A model generated the notes under the pieces. It saw only the letters and a list, made by a program, of their open reading frames with translations. It was not told the DNA's origin and did no database searches. DNA of 64,000 nt from Arcobacter sp. (lineage in GTDB: Bacteria; Campylobacterota; Campylobacteria; Campylobacterales; Arcobacteraceae), in NCBI GenBank assembly GCA_003252105.1, contig QKDL01000050.1, forward strand, positions 95,177 to 159,176. Reading direction: 5' to 3'. How positions within the stretch are numbered: the first letter of the stretch is position 1; each line of letters begins with the position of its first letter. Shown piece after piece: positions 51,854 through 61,884 of the stretch. The translations under genes were made by a program, and so were the position numbers.

Positions 51854-54754
51854 ATGTATAATGTTTTAAAATTATTTTTATTTTTGATAAGTATTTTATC
51901 TATGTTAAATGCAGAAAAGTTAACTACCTTAGAAAAAGAGTATTTAGAAAACAATACATATACAATTACTCTGACAAAGAAAGAGAAAGATTTTATAAAG
52001 TCTAATCCAACTATCAAAGTACACAATGAATTAAAATGGCCACCTTTTAATTATTTTGAAAATGGAGAGTCTTTAGGTTATTCTATAGATTTTATGAATC
52101 TTATTGCAAAAAAGGCTGGATTAAAAGTAGAATATATCACAGGTCCAACTTGGGATGATTTTTTAAAGATGATGCAAGATGGTTCTTTGGATGTTATGCT
52201 AAATATAGTAAAAACACCCCAAAGACAAAAATATCTTTTATACACTCCACCATATGCAGATAATCCAAATGCAATAATAAGCAAGAAAGAAAAAATTTAT
52301 AATAGTATTGAATCTTTGTATGGAAAAACTGTTGCACTTCCAAAGGGATTTTTCCAAGAGGAGATACTTAGAACAAACTATCCACAAATAAAGCTCCTTC
52401 CAGTAAAAAATCTACTTGAATCTATGAAAGCAGTTACTTTTGGAAAAGCTGATGCAGCTTTAGGTGAGCTTGTGGTTATAAATTATCTTCTAAGTGAACA
52501 TATGATGACTGATCTGACTGTAAGTGGTGAAGCTATGATGGGTGATCCAGAGTTTTCACTTTTGAATATTGCTACAAGAAAAGATTTACCAATACTTCAA
52601 TCAATTTTGTCAAAAGGGGTTGAGTCTGTAACTATTGAAGAGAAAAGAATTCTTCAAAAAAAATGGTTAGGCAAATCAAAACCAAAATATGTACAATTAA
52701 CAGCTAAAGAGAAAGAGTTTATAAAAAACAATCCTATTATAAAAGTACACAATGAATTAAATTGGCCACCATATAACTATGTAAAAAATGGTAAGCCTAA
52801 AGGGTATTCTATAGATTTTATGAATTTAGTTGCAAAAAAAACAGGACTAAATGTAGAGTATGTTACAGGTCCAACGTGGAATGAATTTTTAGAAATGATG
52901 AAAAATGGCTCTTTGGATGTGATGCTAAATATAGTAAAAACACCTCAAAGACAAAAATATCTTTTATATACTCCATCTTATGGAGATAATCCAAATGCAA
53001 TAATAAGCAAAAAAAATACACCATATAAAACTATTGAGTCGTTATTTGGAAAAACTATTGCTTTGCCAAAAGGTTTTTTTTATGAAGAGGTTTTAAAAAG
53101 TAAATATCCAGAAATAAATCTTTTACCTCTTAAAAATACACTTGAAGCAATGAAAGCAGTTACTTTTGGAAAAGCTGATGCTGCTGTTGGAGAACTTGCA
53201 GTATTTAATCACTTGTCAAAAGAACATATGATAGACAATCTTTTTGTAAGTGGTGAAGCAAAAATAGGTGATCCGGAATATTCTTTACTAAATATGGCTA
53301 CAAGAAAAGATCTTCCTATTTTACAATCTATTCTTACTAAAGGTATTAAATCTTTAACTTTGAGTGAGAAAAAACAGTTACAACAAAAATGGTTAGGTGA
53401 TATTTCGATTAATACATCCAATGAAATAAAGCTAAGTGAAGATGAAATAAAATATTTATCTTCAAAATCAAATATCACTATGTGTGTAGATCCAAATTGG
53501 ATGCCATTTGAAAGAATAGATAAAGATGGAAATTATAAAGGGATAGGTTCTACAATAGTTGAAATAATATCAAAAAAAATAAATAAGCCAATAGATTTAG
53601 TTGCTACAACTTCATGGAGCGAAACACTAAATAGTTTCAAAAATAAAAAATGTGATATTATTCCTATTGTTACACAAATAAATAATCGTACTAAAATAAT
53701 GAATTTTACAAAGCCCTATATAAAAAACTCTTTAGTTGTAGCAACAAGAAGTGAACAGTTTTTTATACGAGATAGTTTTGACTTAAATGATAAAAAAATA
53801 GGTATAGTAAAAGGTTATGCATATACTGATTTATTAAAAGAAAAAAATCCAGATGTTAAAATAATTAGTGTAGAAAATACAAAAGATGGATTGAAAAAAG
53901 TTGAAAGTGGAGAGTTATTTGGTTTCGTAGATGCCTTACCTCCAATTGCCTATGTTATTCAAAAAAATGGAATGATAGATTTAAAAATTGCAGGAAGATT
54001 AGAGTTTGATGTTGAGTTTAGTATTGCTTCACAGAAAAACCAGCCATTATTAAACTCGATTATGCAAAAAGCTTTAAATGATATAGAAAAAGAACAGATT
54101 GATTCAATCGTAGGTAAGTGGATTTCAATAAAGGTTGAAGAATCGATTAATTATAAAACTTTGATTTATATTATTGTAGTTTTTCTAATCATAATAGCTT
54201 TAATATTATATAGACATATTAGTGTAAAAAAACTCAATAAAGAGCTTGAGAAAATATCTATTACAGATGCTCTTACAGATATTTACAATAGAAGATACTT
54301 TAATGAAATATGCCCAAAACTTATAAACTCAGCAAAAAGAAAAAATACTCTTATAACTTTTCTAATCATTGATATAGACTATTTCAAAGAATACAATGAT
54401 ACTTATGGACATCAATCAGGAGATGAAACACTTGTAAAAGTAGCTAAAGCTATAAAAGAGTCACTTAATAGGGCAGATGATTATTGTTTTAGAATAGGTG
54501 GTGAAGAGTTTGGTGTTATTTTTAAAGCTGAGACAAAAGAGGAAGCAGTGGTTTTTTCAAATAAGATAAAAGAGAATATAGAAAATCAGAAAATCGAACA
54601 TTCGAGTAGTAAAGTAAGCCCTTATTTAACAGTATCCATGGGACTTATTTGTAAAAATGCAAATGATATTGACAATTTTTATGAGGTGTATAAACAAGGG
54701 GATGACTTGCTTTATAGAGCTAAAGAGTTAGGAAGAAATAGAATTTGTACTTAG
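51854..54754 (+). CDS. diguanylate cyclase with three periplasmic substrate-binding domains
   Basis: A ~966-residue sensor-cyclase. A signal sequence (residues ~1-20) precedes three SBP_bac_3 domains at roughly 45-275, 285-515 and 545-765. The first two are strongly alike (KVHNELxWPPxNY, SLDVMLNIVKTPQRQKYLLY) and the third is diverged. A membrane helix at ~775-797 leads into a GGDEF domain with intact RIGGEEFGV and an inhibitory RxxD (RADD) 5 residues before it, so it should make c-di-GMP. The ATG at 51854 is chosen because GGAG at 51845 is correctly spaced from it. It converges on the six-gene array. Confidence 0.9.
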   Translation: MYNVLKLFLFLISILSMLNAEKLTTLEKEYLENNTYTITLTKKEKDFIKSNPTIKVHNELKWPPFNYFENGESLGYSIDFMNLIAKKAGLKVEYITGPTWDDFLKMMQDGSLDVMLNIVKTPQRQKYLLYTPPYADNPNAIISKKEKIYNSIESLYGKTVALPKGFFQEEILRTNYPQIKLLPVKNLLESMKAVTFGKADAALGELVVINYLLSEHMMTDLTVSGEAMMGDPEFSLLNIATRKDLPILQSILSKGVESVTIEEKRILQKKWLGKSKPKYVQLTAKEKEFIKNNPIIKVHNELNWPPYNYVKNGKPKGYSIDFMNLVAKKTGLNVEYVTGPTWNEFLEMMKNGSLDVMLNIVKTPQRQKYLLYTPSYGDNPNAIISKKNTPYKTIESLFGKTIALPKGFFYEEVLKSKYPEINLLPLKNTLEAMKAVTFGKADAAVGELAVFNHLSKEHMIDNLFVSGEAKIGDPEYSLLNMATRKDLPILQSILTKGIKSLTLSEKKQLQQKWLGDISINTSNEIKLSEDEIKYLSSKSNITMCVDPNWMPFERIDKDGNYKGIGSTIVEIISKKINKPIDLVATTSWSETLNSFKNKKCDIIPIVTQINNRTKIMNFTKPYIKNSLVVATRSEQFFIRDSFDLNDKKIGIVKGYAYTDLLKEKNPDVKIISVENTKDGLKKVESGELFGFVDALPPIAYVIQKNGMIDLKIAGRLEFDVEFSIASQKNQPLLNSIMQKALNDIEKEQIDSIVGKWISIKVEESINYKTLIYIIVVFLIIIALILYRHISVKKLNKELEKISITDALTDIYNRRYFNEICPKLINSAKRKNTLITFLIIDIDYFKEYNDTYGHQSGDETLVKVAKAIKESLNRADDYCFRIGGEEFGVIFKAETKEEAVVFSNKIKENIENQKIEHSSSKVSPYLTVSMGLICKNANDIDNFYEVYKQGDDLLYRAKELGRNRICT

Positions 54755-55329
54755 TTTAGATTTCCTAAAGATTGATATTGGTTTTCTTGTTCTTTTGATT
54801 GGTACTTTTTGAAAAAGTTTTTAATATCTGTTAAAAGATTAATCATATAAGAAGGGTCTCCTCCTAATATCGATTTTTCAAGTTTATTTATTTCATCTTC
54901 AAAGTAGTTTATTGTACTATCTTTTGAAAAGAATTCTTTTGAAGCATTTTTTTCATGATTTCCAGATATTATATTCCCATTTTCATCTTCCATTAGTCCA
55001 CTTCCAAAAGACATCCAGAGTTTGGCACTAAAAGCAAAATAATCATCATCACTTAATTCTGATAAATTTTTAACAAATTCATTTTTAGCATTTTGATCTT
55101 TTTCAAAAAAAGAATTTTCAAACCATCCTAGTAAATTATATCTTTGTAATCCAAGTTGATATTTTTCATCATACTCTTCTTTTTTTATTTCTGTTTTGGT
55201 TGTTTCTTCTGTTTTATGAGATTCGAAATTTTGTAAGGCACTTAAAAACTCCTCATTTGATTTTGTTTTAGAATTTTTATTTTGAGTTTGATAATTTGTA
55301 TAGTTTTGTTGTGTTTTTGTTACATTCAT
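54751..55329 (-). CDS. array paralogue 6 (last gene), unknown function
   Basis: A 192-residue member of the tandem family. It starts MNVTKTQQNYTNYQTQN, carries FEKDQNAKNEF in the middle, and ends QSKEQENQYQSLGNLN. This copy is the shortest and lacks the variable insertion before FEKDQ. No signal peptide or membrane helix. Its end overlaps the convergent cyclase by 4 bases. I recognise no family. Confidence 0.7.
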   Translation of the reverse strand: MNVTKTQQNYTNYQTQNKNSKTKSNEEFLSALQNFESHKTEETTKTEIKKEEYDEKYQLGLQRYNLLGWFENSFFEKDQNAKNEFVKNLSELSDDDYFAFSAKLWMSFGSGLMEDENGNIISGNHEKNASKEFFSKDSTINYFEDEINKLEKSILGGDPSYMINLLTDIKNFFKKYQSKEQENQYQSLGNLN

Positions 55330-55356
55330 AATTTTTCCTTTTAAATAGAAACTAGA

Positions 55357-55959
55357 TTAGTTTTGATTTCCCAGAACCTGATATTGATTTTCTTGTTCTT
55401 TTGATTGATAATCTTTAAAAAAATTTAATACATCTGTTAAAAGGTCAATTATTTCAAATGCATCTTCTCCTAATGTTGATTCTTCAAGTCTATTTATTTC
55501 ATCTTGGAAATAGTTTTTAGTACTCTGAATTGATGCTAATTCTTTTGCTGCATCTTTTCGAGATGAACCTTCCTGCTGGATAATATTCCCATTTTTATCC
55601 TGTACAAGAGCCATGTCGGTAAAGGTAGAAAATAGATTTATACTTAATTGCATATAATCTTTAAGACTCATATTAGATAAATACTCAATAAACTCATTTT
55701 TTGCATTTTGATCTTTTTCAAATATTGTATTTTCAAATATGTCATCATCTGTTGACCCCATAGTGTTATACCTTAATAGTCCAAGCTGATATTTTTCATT
55801 ATACTCCTCTTCATTTACTTCGGTTTTTACAGTATTTTCTGTTTTATAAGTTTTAAAATTTTCTAAAGTGCTTAAAAAACTCTCTTTTGATATAGTTTTA
55901 GAATCATTATTTTGAGTTTGATAATTTGTGTAGTTCTGTTGTGTTTCTGTTACATTCAT
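55357..55959 (-). CDS. array paralogue 5, unknown function
   Basis: A 200-residue member of the family with the same ends (MNVTETQQNYTNYQTQN; YQSKEQENQYQVLGNQN). It has LGLLRYNTMGSTDDDI where others have LGLQRYN, and a DKNGNII loop followed by QQEGSS. AAAAGG precedes the ATG, 27 bases after the previous stop. Function unknown. Confidence 0.72.
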   Translation of the reverse strand: MNVTETQQNYTNYQTQNNDSKTISKESFLSTLENFKTYKTENTVKTEVNEEEYNEKYQLGLLRYNTMGSTDDDIFENTIFEKDQNAKNEFIEYLSNMSLKDYMQLSINLFSTFTDMALVQDKNGNIIQQEGSSRKDAAKELASIQSTKNYFQDEINRLEESTLGEDAFEIIDLLTDVLNFFKDYQSKEQENQYQVLGNQN

Positions 55960-55986
55960 AATTTTTCCTTTTAAATAGAAACTGGA

Positions 55987-56592
55987 TTAGTTTTGATTTC
56001 CCAAAGCTTGATATTGGTCTTCTTGCTCTTTTGATTGATAGTTTTTAAAAAAGTTTAGTGCATTTGTTAATAGATTTATCATATCAGATGGATCACCTCC
56101 AAATTTTATTGAACCCTCAATAAGCTCATTGATTTCATCATTAAAATAGTTTATTGTACTACCTATTGATAAAAATTCTTTTGCAGGATTTTTCTGATTT
56201 GAACCTACTTTTGATACTATATCTCCATTTTCATCTTCCATCAATTTAGGTCCAAAAGAATTCATAAAATTAGCATTTACAAGCATATAATCTCTTTGAC
56301 TGAGTGTTGATAGATAGTTGATAAATTCATTTTTTGCATTTTGGTCTTTTTCAAAAATTGAGTTTTCTAACCACATATCTCCATCTGCAGTACCAAAACC
56401 ATTGTATCTTTGTAATCCAAGTTGATATTTTTCATCATACTCTTCTTCTGGTTTTATTTTTGTTGTATCTTCTGTTTTATATGATTCAAAATTTTGAAAG
56501 GCGCTCAAAAACTCCTCATTTGATTGAGTTTTAGAATTAGAGTTATTATTTTGATAATTTGTATAGTTTTGTTGTATTTCTGTTACATTCAT
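55987..56592 (-). CDS. array paralogue 4, unknown function
   Basis: A 201-residue member with MNVTEIQQNYTNYQNNN at the start and the usual QSKEQEDQYQALGNQN end. The loop reads DENGDIVSKVGSN, and the region before it has PKLMED. It contains INELIEGSIKFGGD, with an extra residue compared with its neighbours. Function unknown. Confidence 0.72.
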   Translation of the reverse strand: MNVTEIQQNYTNYQNNNSNSKTQSNEEFLSAFQNFESYKTEDTTKIKPEEEYDEKYQLGLQRYNGFGTADGDMWLENSIFEKDQNAKNEFINYLSTLSQRDYMLVNANFMNSFGPKLMEDENGDIVSKVGSNQKNPAKEFLSIGSTINYFNDEINELIEGSIKFGGDPSDMINLLTNALNFFKNYQSKEQEDQYQALGNQN

Positions 56593-56619
56593 AACTTTTC
56601 CTTTACAGTAGAAATGTGT

Positions 56620-57219
56620 TTAATTTTGATTTCCTAGAATCTGATATTGATTTTCTTGTTCTTTTGATTGATAATTTTTAAAAAAGTTTTGAACATCTGT
56701 TAAAAGATTAATCATATAAGAAGTATCTCCTCCAAACTTTCTTGCTCCTTCTATAAGGTCATTAATTTCATTATCAAAATAGTTTATACTACTTTTAATT
56801 GATGAAAATTCTTTTGCAGAATTTTTTTCATACTTTTCAGGTACTATACTTCCATTTTCATCTTCCATTAATTGGCCACCAAAAGATGACTTAAAATTTA
56901 AACTTATTAACATATATTCAATTACTGGCAAATTTGATAGATAATTAATAAATTTATTTTTAGCATTTTGGTCTTTTTCAAATATTGAATTTTCAAACCA
57001 TTTATTATCTCCTGACTGAAAAGCATTATATCTTTGTAATCCAAGTTGATATTTTTCATCATACTCTTCTTTTTTTATTTCTGTTTTTGTTGTATCTTTT
57101 GTTTTATATGATTCAAAGTTTTCTAAAGTGCTTAAAAAATTCTCTTTTGATACAGCTTTAGAATCATTATTTTGAGTTTGATAATTTGTATAGTTTTGTT
57201 GTGTTTCTGTTACATTCAT
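56620..57219 (-). CDS. array paralogue 3, unknown function
   Basis: A 199-residue member (MNVTETQQNYTNYQTQNNDS start, QSKEQENQYQILGNQN end). The loop reads DENGSIVPEKYEKN. Its first ~45 residues are almost identical to those of paralogue 2, which suggests exchange between copies. Function unknown. Confidence 0.72.
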   Translation of the reverse strand: MNVTETQQNYTNYQTQNNDSKAVSKENFLSTLENFESYKTKDTTKTEIKKEEYDEKYQLGLQRYNAFQSGDNKWFENSIFEKDQNAKNKFINYLSNLPVIEYMLISLNFKSSFGGQLMEDENGSIVPEKYEKNSAKEFSSIKSSINYFDNEINDLIEGARKFGGDTSYMINLLTDVQNFFKNYQSKEQENQYQILGNQN

Positions 57220-57246
57220 AACTTTTCCTTTACAGTAGAAATGTGT

Positions 57247-57852
57247 TTAGTTTTGATTTCCCAAAGCTTGATATTGATTCTCTTGTTCTTTTGACTGATA
57301 TCCTTTAAAGAAAAATAAAACATCTGTTAAAAGGTCAATCATATAAGAAGGATCTCCTCCAAATCTTTTAGCACCCTCTTCAAGTCTTCTAATCTCATCA
57401 TTAAAATAGTTTATTGTACTTTTAATTGATAAAAATTCTATTTTATAATTTTTTTGAGAAGGACCACTTTCTGTAACATTTCCATTTAAATCTTCTACAA
57501 GTGTATTGTGAAATGACTCCCAAAGATTTGTGCTAATAGACATAAAATCTGTTCCAGTTAGTTCTGCTAAATAGTTAATAAATTCATTTTTAGCATTTTG
57601 GTCTTTTTCAAAAAATGAATTTTCAAACCATTTTTCTCCATTTGCAATTCCTAAAGCATTATATCTTTGTAATCCAAGTTGATATTTTTCATCATACTCT
57701 TCTTCATTTACTTCGGTTTTTACAGTATTTTCTGTTTTATAAGTTTCAAAGTTTTCTAAAGTGCTTAAAAAATTCTCTTTTGATACAGCTTTAGAATCAT
57801 TATTTTGAGTTTGATAACTTGTGTAGTTCTGTTGTGTTTCTGTTACATTCAT
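57247..57852 (-). CDS. array paralogue 2, unknown function
   Basis: A 201-residue member (MNVTETQQNYTSYQTQNN start). The loop reads DLNGNVTESGPSQ. It has YNALGIANGEKWFEN before FEKDQNAKNEF and RRLEEGAKRFGGDPSY near the end. Function unknown. Confidence 0.72.
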   Translation of the reverse strand: MNVTETQQNYTSYQTQNNDSKAVSKENFLSTLENFETYKTENTVKTEVNEEEYDEKYQLGLQRYNALGIANGEKWFENSFFEKDQNAKNEFINYLAELTGTDFMSISTNLWESFHNTLVEDLNGNVTESGPSQKNYKIEFLSIKSTINYFNDEIRRLEEGAKRFGGDPSYMIDLLTDVLFFFKGYQSKEQENQYQALGNQN

Positions 57853-57879
57853 AACTTTTCCTTTACAGTAAAAATGTGT

Positions 57880-58494
57880 TTAGTTTTGATTTCCCAAAGC
57901 TTGATATTGATTCTCTTGTTCTTTTGATTGATAATCTTTAAAGAAATTTAAAACATCTGTTAGAGATTCAATTGCAAAAGAGGGATCTCCTCCAAATTTT
58001 CTTGCCCCTTCTATAAGGTTATTAATTTCACTATTAAAATAGTTTATTGTATTTCCAATTGTTCTAAACTCTTTTGTAGGATTTTTTTCAGCCGAACCTT
58101 CTTTTTGTTTAGCATTTCCTTTTCCATCTGGAACAAGTTCTAAATTACCGAATGATTTAAGAAATGTTAGATTTAAAAATACATATTCTAAATCACTTAG
58201 TTCTGATAGATAGTTTATAAAGTCATTTTTTCCATTTTGATCTTTTTCTAAAAATGAATTTTCTAACCATTTTTTATCTCCATTACTAAGGCCATTGTAT
58301 CTATGTAATCCAGTTTGGTATTTTTCATCATACTCTTCTTCTTTTAACTCTATTTTTGTAGTATCTTCTGTTTTGTAAGACTTAAAATTTTGTAAGGCAC
58401 TTAAAAACTCCTCATTTGATTGAACTTTCGAAGTAGAATTGTCACTTTGAGTTTGATAGTTTATGTATCTTTGATATGTCTCTGTTATATTCAT
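57880..58494 (-). CDS. array paralogue 1 (first gene), unknown function
   Basis: The 204-residue first gene of the array and the most diverged (MNITETYQRYINYQTQSDNS start, FLEKDQNGKNDF core, DGKGNAKQKEGSAEKN loop). It ends like the others, and a 27-base gap with AAAGGAAAAGTT leads to the next copy. The promoter should lie upstream, near 58520-58660. Function unknown. Confidence 0.72.
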   Translation of the reverse strand: MNITETYQRYINYQTQSDNSTSKVQSNEEFLSALQNFKSYKTEDTTKIELKEEEYDEKYQTGLHRYNGLSNGDKKWLENSFLEKDQNGKNDFINYLSELSDLEYVFLNLTFLKSFGNLELVPDGKGNAKQKEGSAEKNPTKEFRTIGNTINYFNSEINNLIEGARKFGGDPSFAIESLTDVLNFFKDYQSKEQENQYQALGNQN

Positions 58495-58633
58495 ATTTTA
58501 TCCTTTAAAAAGATTATTGAAAAACTTTTTTCTTGCTTAATTTATTTTTTAATAATATACATTGAAAACTTATCTTAACTTTTAATTATTATAAAATATA
58601 TAATAATATAATATGTTTTAAAAGTATAGTTGA

Positions 58634-58654
58634 TTTATGTCACGTTTATGTCAC
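58634..58654. promoter_or_regulatory. tandem 10-base repeat upstream of the array
   Basis: TTTATGTCAC at 58634-58643 and 58645-58654 repeats on an 11-base step, about one helical turn, roughly 145 bases before the first array gene. Such tandem sites often bind response regulators. Apart from this, 58495-58751 holds only AT-rich DNA. Confidence 0.4.
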
Positions 58655-58751
58655 ATTTTATATGTATAAGATTATTTTGATTTTTTTTAAATTAACTAAT
58701 CTTTTCTTTAGACTTGAATTTATAACAGAGATTCAATTTCTATGTTTATAT

Positions 58752-60440
58752 TTACGATGAACAACTCACATGTGATATTCCAGCTATTCCAAAAAAATCT
58801 GAAGGTTTTTTGTTATAGTATTTTTCTTCTATCTCTTTTGATTGTTCTTTATATGGATTTGTCATAACTTCTTGTAATTCATGTATTAATTTATAGTTTT
58901 CATTTTGAGCTTGTTTATATGCTTCTACTAGATACCATTCTCTTAGTGTATATTTTGGATTGATTAATTTCATTTTTTTTGAAAGTTCTTCCATAGTATC
59001 TTTTGAGTCTATATCTATGTTACCTCTCCAGTTTTCTAACCAGTTATTCCATCTTGATTTTAAATTTTCATTTAGTGTGTTGCCATAAATACTTTTTGTT
59101 AGCTGATTAATATCATCAGGGATATTTGAAAGTTCTCTGAAAAATATAGTATAGTCAACTTTTGTTTCTATCATAAGGGTTATAAGCTCATTAAACAATT
59201 CAAAGTCAAATTTGTCAATTCCTAGTTTATCAGCCCACATTTTTTCGATTTTTGATTGCATTGTATTTGAAAAATTGTTTTCAACTTTTTCAAGTTCTTG
59301 TAAACTATCATGATGTGAATTTAGTAAAGGTTTTAAGGCACTACAAAATGATTTAAAATTTTTTTGGGCTGCTTGGGGTTGATTGAAAAATGAAAAGTGC
59401 ATACCTCCACCTGTCCATGGTTGATAATTTGGGTCAAACATATCAATAAACCCAAAAGGTCCATAATCTAATGTAAACCCTCCTGCTGCACAGTTATCAC
59501 TATTGAAATTACCTTGACAGTATCCAACTCTTATCCAGTTTGCTACTAATGATGTAAGTCTATCTTGGAATTGTTTTGCTAGTAGGATAACTTTTTCTTC
59601 TAAATTTAAATCATGATTGATCTCTTCACTATATTCTCTATCAATTAAGTGTAAAACAATCATCTCCAACTCTTTTAAAGCATTTGGATGTTCTTTTTTT
59701 CTAGCTCGTCTTCCAAAAAGTTCAAGTTGTCCAACACGGATAAATGAGGGTGCAACTCTTGTTGTAATAGCTACATCTTCATCTATCATAACTTCTGGGT
59801 CTTTTGAGTAAGAATTATCTCTAAACCATGGTCTGCTTGATTGTTCTTTTTTAGAAGTAAATAGTGTTAGTGATCTTGATGTAGGAACTCCAAGAGAGTG
59901 CATATGTTCTTGAGCTAAAAACTCTCTGATACTTGATCTTAAAACTGCTCGTCCATCTGCTCCTCTACAGTAAGGAGTTTTGCCAGCTCCTTTTAGTTGA
60001 AACTCCCATCTTTTGCCATTTAAAACTGCTTCTAAAACGGATATGGCTCTTCCATCTCCATATCCATTTCCTGTTTGAAAAGGGCATTGGGCATAATACT
60101 CTGTACCATAAATAGATAGGGCATATCCCGTTGCCCAACCTTTATCTTTCATAGGTTTAGGAACATTTGAAATATCACCAGAAAACATTTTTATAAAATC
60201 ATCTGATTTTATAAGGTTTTCACTAAAACCTAATTGTTTAAAAAAGTTTTTACTATGACAAATATATATTGGCTCTTTTATTAAAGTTGGAGTTACATTT
60301 ACATAGTGTCCACTAAATACCTCTCTTGAAAATTTATTTTCACCATTATATTTTTCGTCAGGGTCATTATTAAGTTCTTCTACAAATGAGTAGTTGGCAT
60401 ATTTTGTAAGTTCTTCAAAAGTTTCTATATTTTTTTTCAT
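58752..60440 (-). CDS. selO: SelO/YdiU protein adenylyltransferase
   Basis: A pseudokinase-fold enzyme that transfers AMP to protein Ser, Thr or Tyr residues, with redox roles. The 562-residue protein has [20 protein letters not shown] and [19 protein letters not shown], the nucleotide-binding signature, and [13 protein letters not shown]. The usual NTDN metal site reads NSDN. It ends VSCSS, where animal SelO carries selenocysteine; here the residue is an ordinary Cys codon. Confidence 0.92.
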   Translation of the reverse strand: MKKNIETFEELTKYANYSFVEELNNDPDEKYNGENKFSREVFSGHYVNVTPTLIKEPIYICHSKNFFKQLGFSENLIKSDDFIKMFSGDISNVPKPMKDKGWATGYALSIYGTEYYAQCPFQTGNGYGDGRAISVLEAVLNGKRWEFQLKGAGKTPYCRGADGRAVLRSSIREFLAQEHMHSLGVPTSRSLTLFTSKKEQSSRPWFRDNSYSKDPEVMIDEDVAITTRVAPSFIRVGQLELFGRRARKKEHPNALKELEMIVLHLIDREYSEEINHDLNLEEKVILLAKQFQDRLTSLVANWIRVGYCQGNFNSDNCAAGGFTLDYGPFGFIDMFDPNYQPWTGGGMHFSFFNQPQAAQKNFKSFCSALKPLLNSHHDSLQELEKVENNFSNTMQSKIEKMWADKLGIDKFDFELFNELITLMIETKVDYTIFFRELSNIPDDINQLTKSIYGNTLNENLKSRWNNWLENWRGNIDIDSKDTMEELSKKMKLINPKYTLREWYLVEAYKQAQNENYKLIHELQEVMTNPYKEQSKEIEEKYYNKKPSDFFGIAGISHVSCSS

Positions 60441-60643
60441 TTTTTATCTATCCATAAATTTTTATATATAAGGATTTTTAACATAACTACTTAAAAAGCA
60501 TAAAAAAAATATGATTTAAAAAAAATTATTAAGTCAAATATTACTTTAAACAATTATCTATGTTAAATTTTTAACTTATAATTAAATTGAACTAAGATAA
60601 ATTTTGAAAGGACGTTTTGTTATTGGGTGAACAGGAGATTATT

Positions 60644-61135
60644 ATGGTTTCTTTGCTTCATTTACATCTTGTTACGTTAATTGTGATTTATATAAATGTT
60701 TTGATTTTTAAAAAAAATATTTTAAATAACTTAGGTTCAAAGTATTTTTTTATCAATTATATTTACCATAATCACAAGCAGATTAGCTGTTTTATAATCA
60801 CTTATCCATTTTTTATTATTTTAATCTATTTTTTACAAGAAAATTTAATCTTGATAGGTTCTTTTTTTATATCAGTTCTTCATGTATATTTTTTATATGA
60901 AATTACTTCTAAAAAAAATATAAATAAAAGGGAAGCATATATTTCTTGGTATAAACAAAATGTTACACATAGTCTTTCTATGCATGCATATGATATCTCA
61001 AAAAAAGATTTTGCCTTTTTAAATGAGAAATTAAATCTTGCAATTTTATTTAAATTTGAAATCATCTTATATGTTTGTATTGTAATAGAAAGTGAAGTGA
61101 CATATGAGGTTTTCTCTTCCTTTACAAATAATTAG
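60644..61135 (+). CDS. small membrane protein, unknown function
   Basis: About 164 residues with four likely membrane helices (about 4-22, 48-68, 74-94 and 143-160 by eye). A charged cytoplasmic-type region with SWYKQNVTHSLSMHAYDISK lies before the last helix. The ATG at 60644 lies 6 bases after AGGAG, which favours it over a TTG at 60617. I recognise no family. Confidence 0.6.
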   Translation: MVSLLHLHLVTLIVIYINVLIFKKNILNNLGSKYFFINYIYHNHKQISCFIITYPFFIILIYFLQENLILIGSFFISVLHVYFLYEITSKKNINKREAYISWYKQNVTHSLSMHAYDISKKDFAFLNEKLNLAILFKFEIILYVCIVIESEVTYEVFSSFTNN

Positions 61136-61329
61136 GGATTGTTTAGGTAAAAAACTAATAAAATATTTAGTAAAAACTTAAGACTAAATATAAATTTACA
61201 ACTATTAAGTGACTCAATGTTTCCTCTAGTATCTTACGAATAATTTTGAGTAAATTATTTTTAGTAATTATTTTGTTATAAGTTGCAATTAATTACTATA
61301 GATAAGTTATTATTTTATAGGAAAAGTTG

Positions 61330-61845
61330 ATGCAAGAAAACGAATTAAAAGCTTTTGTAAAACAAAATTCACCATTGATTTATAAGTATATAAATACAGA
61401 AATATTAAAAGATATTGGGGAAATAAACCCAAACTATTTTGTTACATTAATAAAAGAGTTTTTTAGTAAAGATATGGATATAAAAATAGATGATATGAAT
61501 ATCTCTAGAGATAATTTTGGATATTTTCTTATCACTTATGTCTTGGGAGAAGCAAAAAAACCTTATACTTTTTTTAGAAAAGAAACTATGAGTTTAAATG
61601 AACTTTATAAAGAAGTCTCTGTTTATTATAACTATGTAAGATTTTTTATAAAAGATGAATATTTTTGTATTGATTTAATTCAAACAAAAATGGGAGTAAC
61701 TCAATTAGATGAAGAACTTATAAAATTCTCAAAACAATTTCCTATGAAAAAGATTGGCTTTGAAGAGTTTATAAATAAAAATCAAAATATAAAATTAGAT
61801 GAAAATTTGAAAAAAATAGAAGAGCTAATTGATAATATTTTGTAA
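61330..61845 (+). CDS. hypothetical soluble protein
   Basis: About 171 residues, no signal peptide or membrane helix, mixed alpha/beta character with several Phe/Tyr-rich blocks (NYFVTLIKEFFSKDMDIKID, YYNYVRFFIKDEYFCIDL). It starts at an ATG preceded by AGGAAAA. No family recognised, and no partner beside it. Confidence 0.55.
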   Translation: MQENELKAFVKQNSPLIYKYINTEILKDIGEINPNYFVTLIKEFFSKDMDIKIDDMNISRDNFGYFLITYVLGEAKKPYTFFRKETMSLNELYKEVSVYYNYVRFFIKDEYFCIDLIQTKMGVTQLDEELIKFSKQFPMKKIGFEEFINKNQNIKLDENLKKIEELIDNIL

Positions 61846-61884
61846 ATAGTTAAAAAATTATAATAAAACTTTCAAATAGTTATT

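Larger units (their letters stand above)
54751..58494 (-). repeat. tandem array of six paralogous genes
   Basis: Six genes of 579-615 bases stand head to tail, each followed by exactly 27 bases before the next start. The gaps share the sequence TTTCT...AAAAGGAAAA, so the unit of duplication was gene plus gap. No flanking mobile-element ends are visible. Confidence 0.95.

Noticed and set aside
54751..58494. A CRISPR-like or VNTR array
   Set aside because: The repeat unit is a whole ~630-base coding gene plus gap, not a short repeat with spacers.
58752..60440. Selenocysteine in SelO
   Set aside because: The penultimate motif uses a normal Cys codon (VSCSS), so no UGA recoding is needed.
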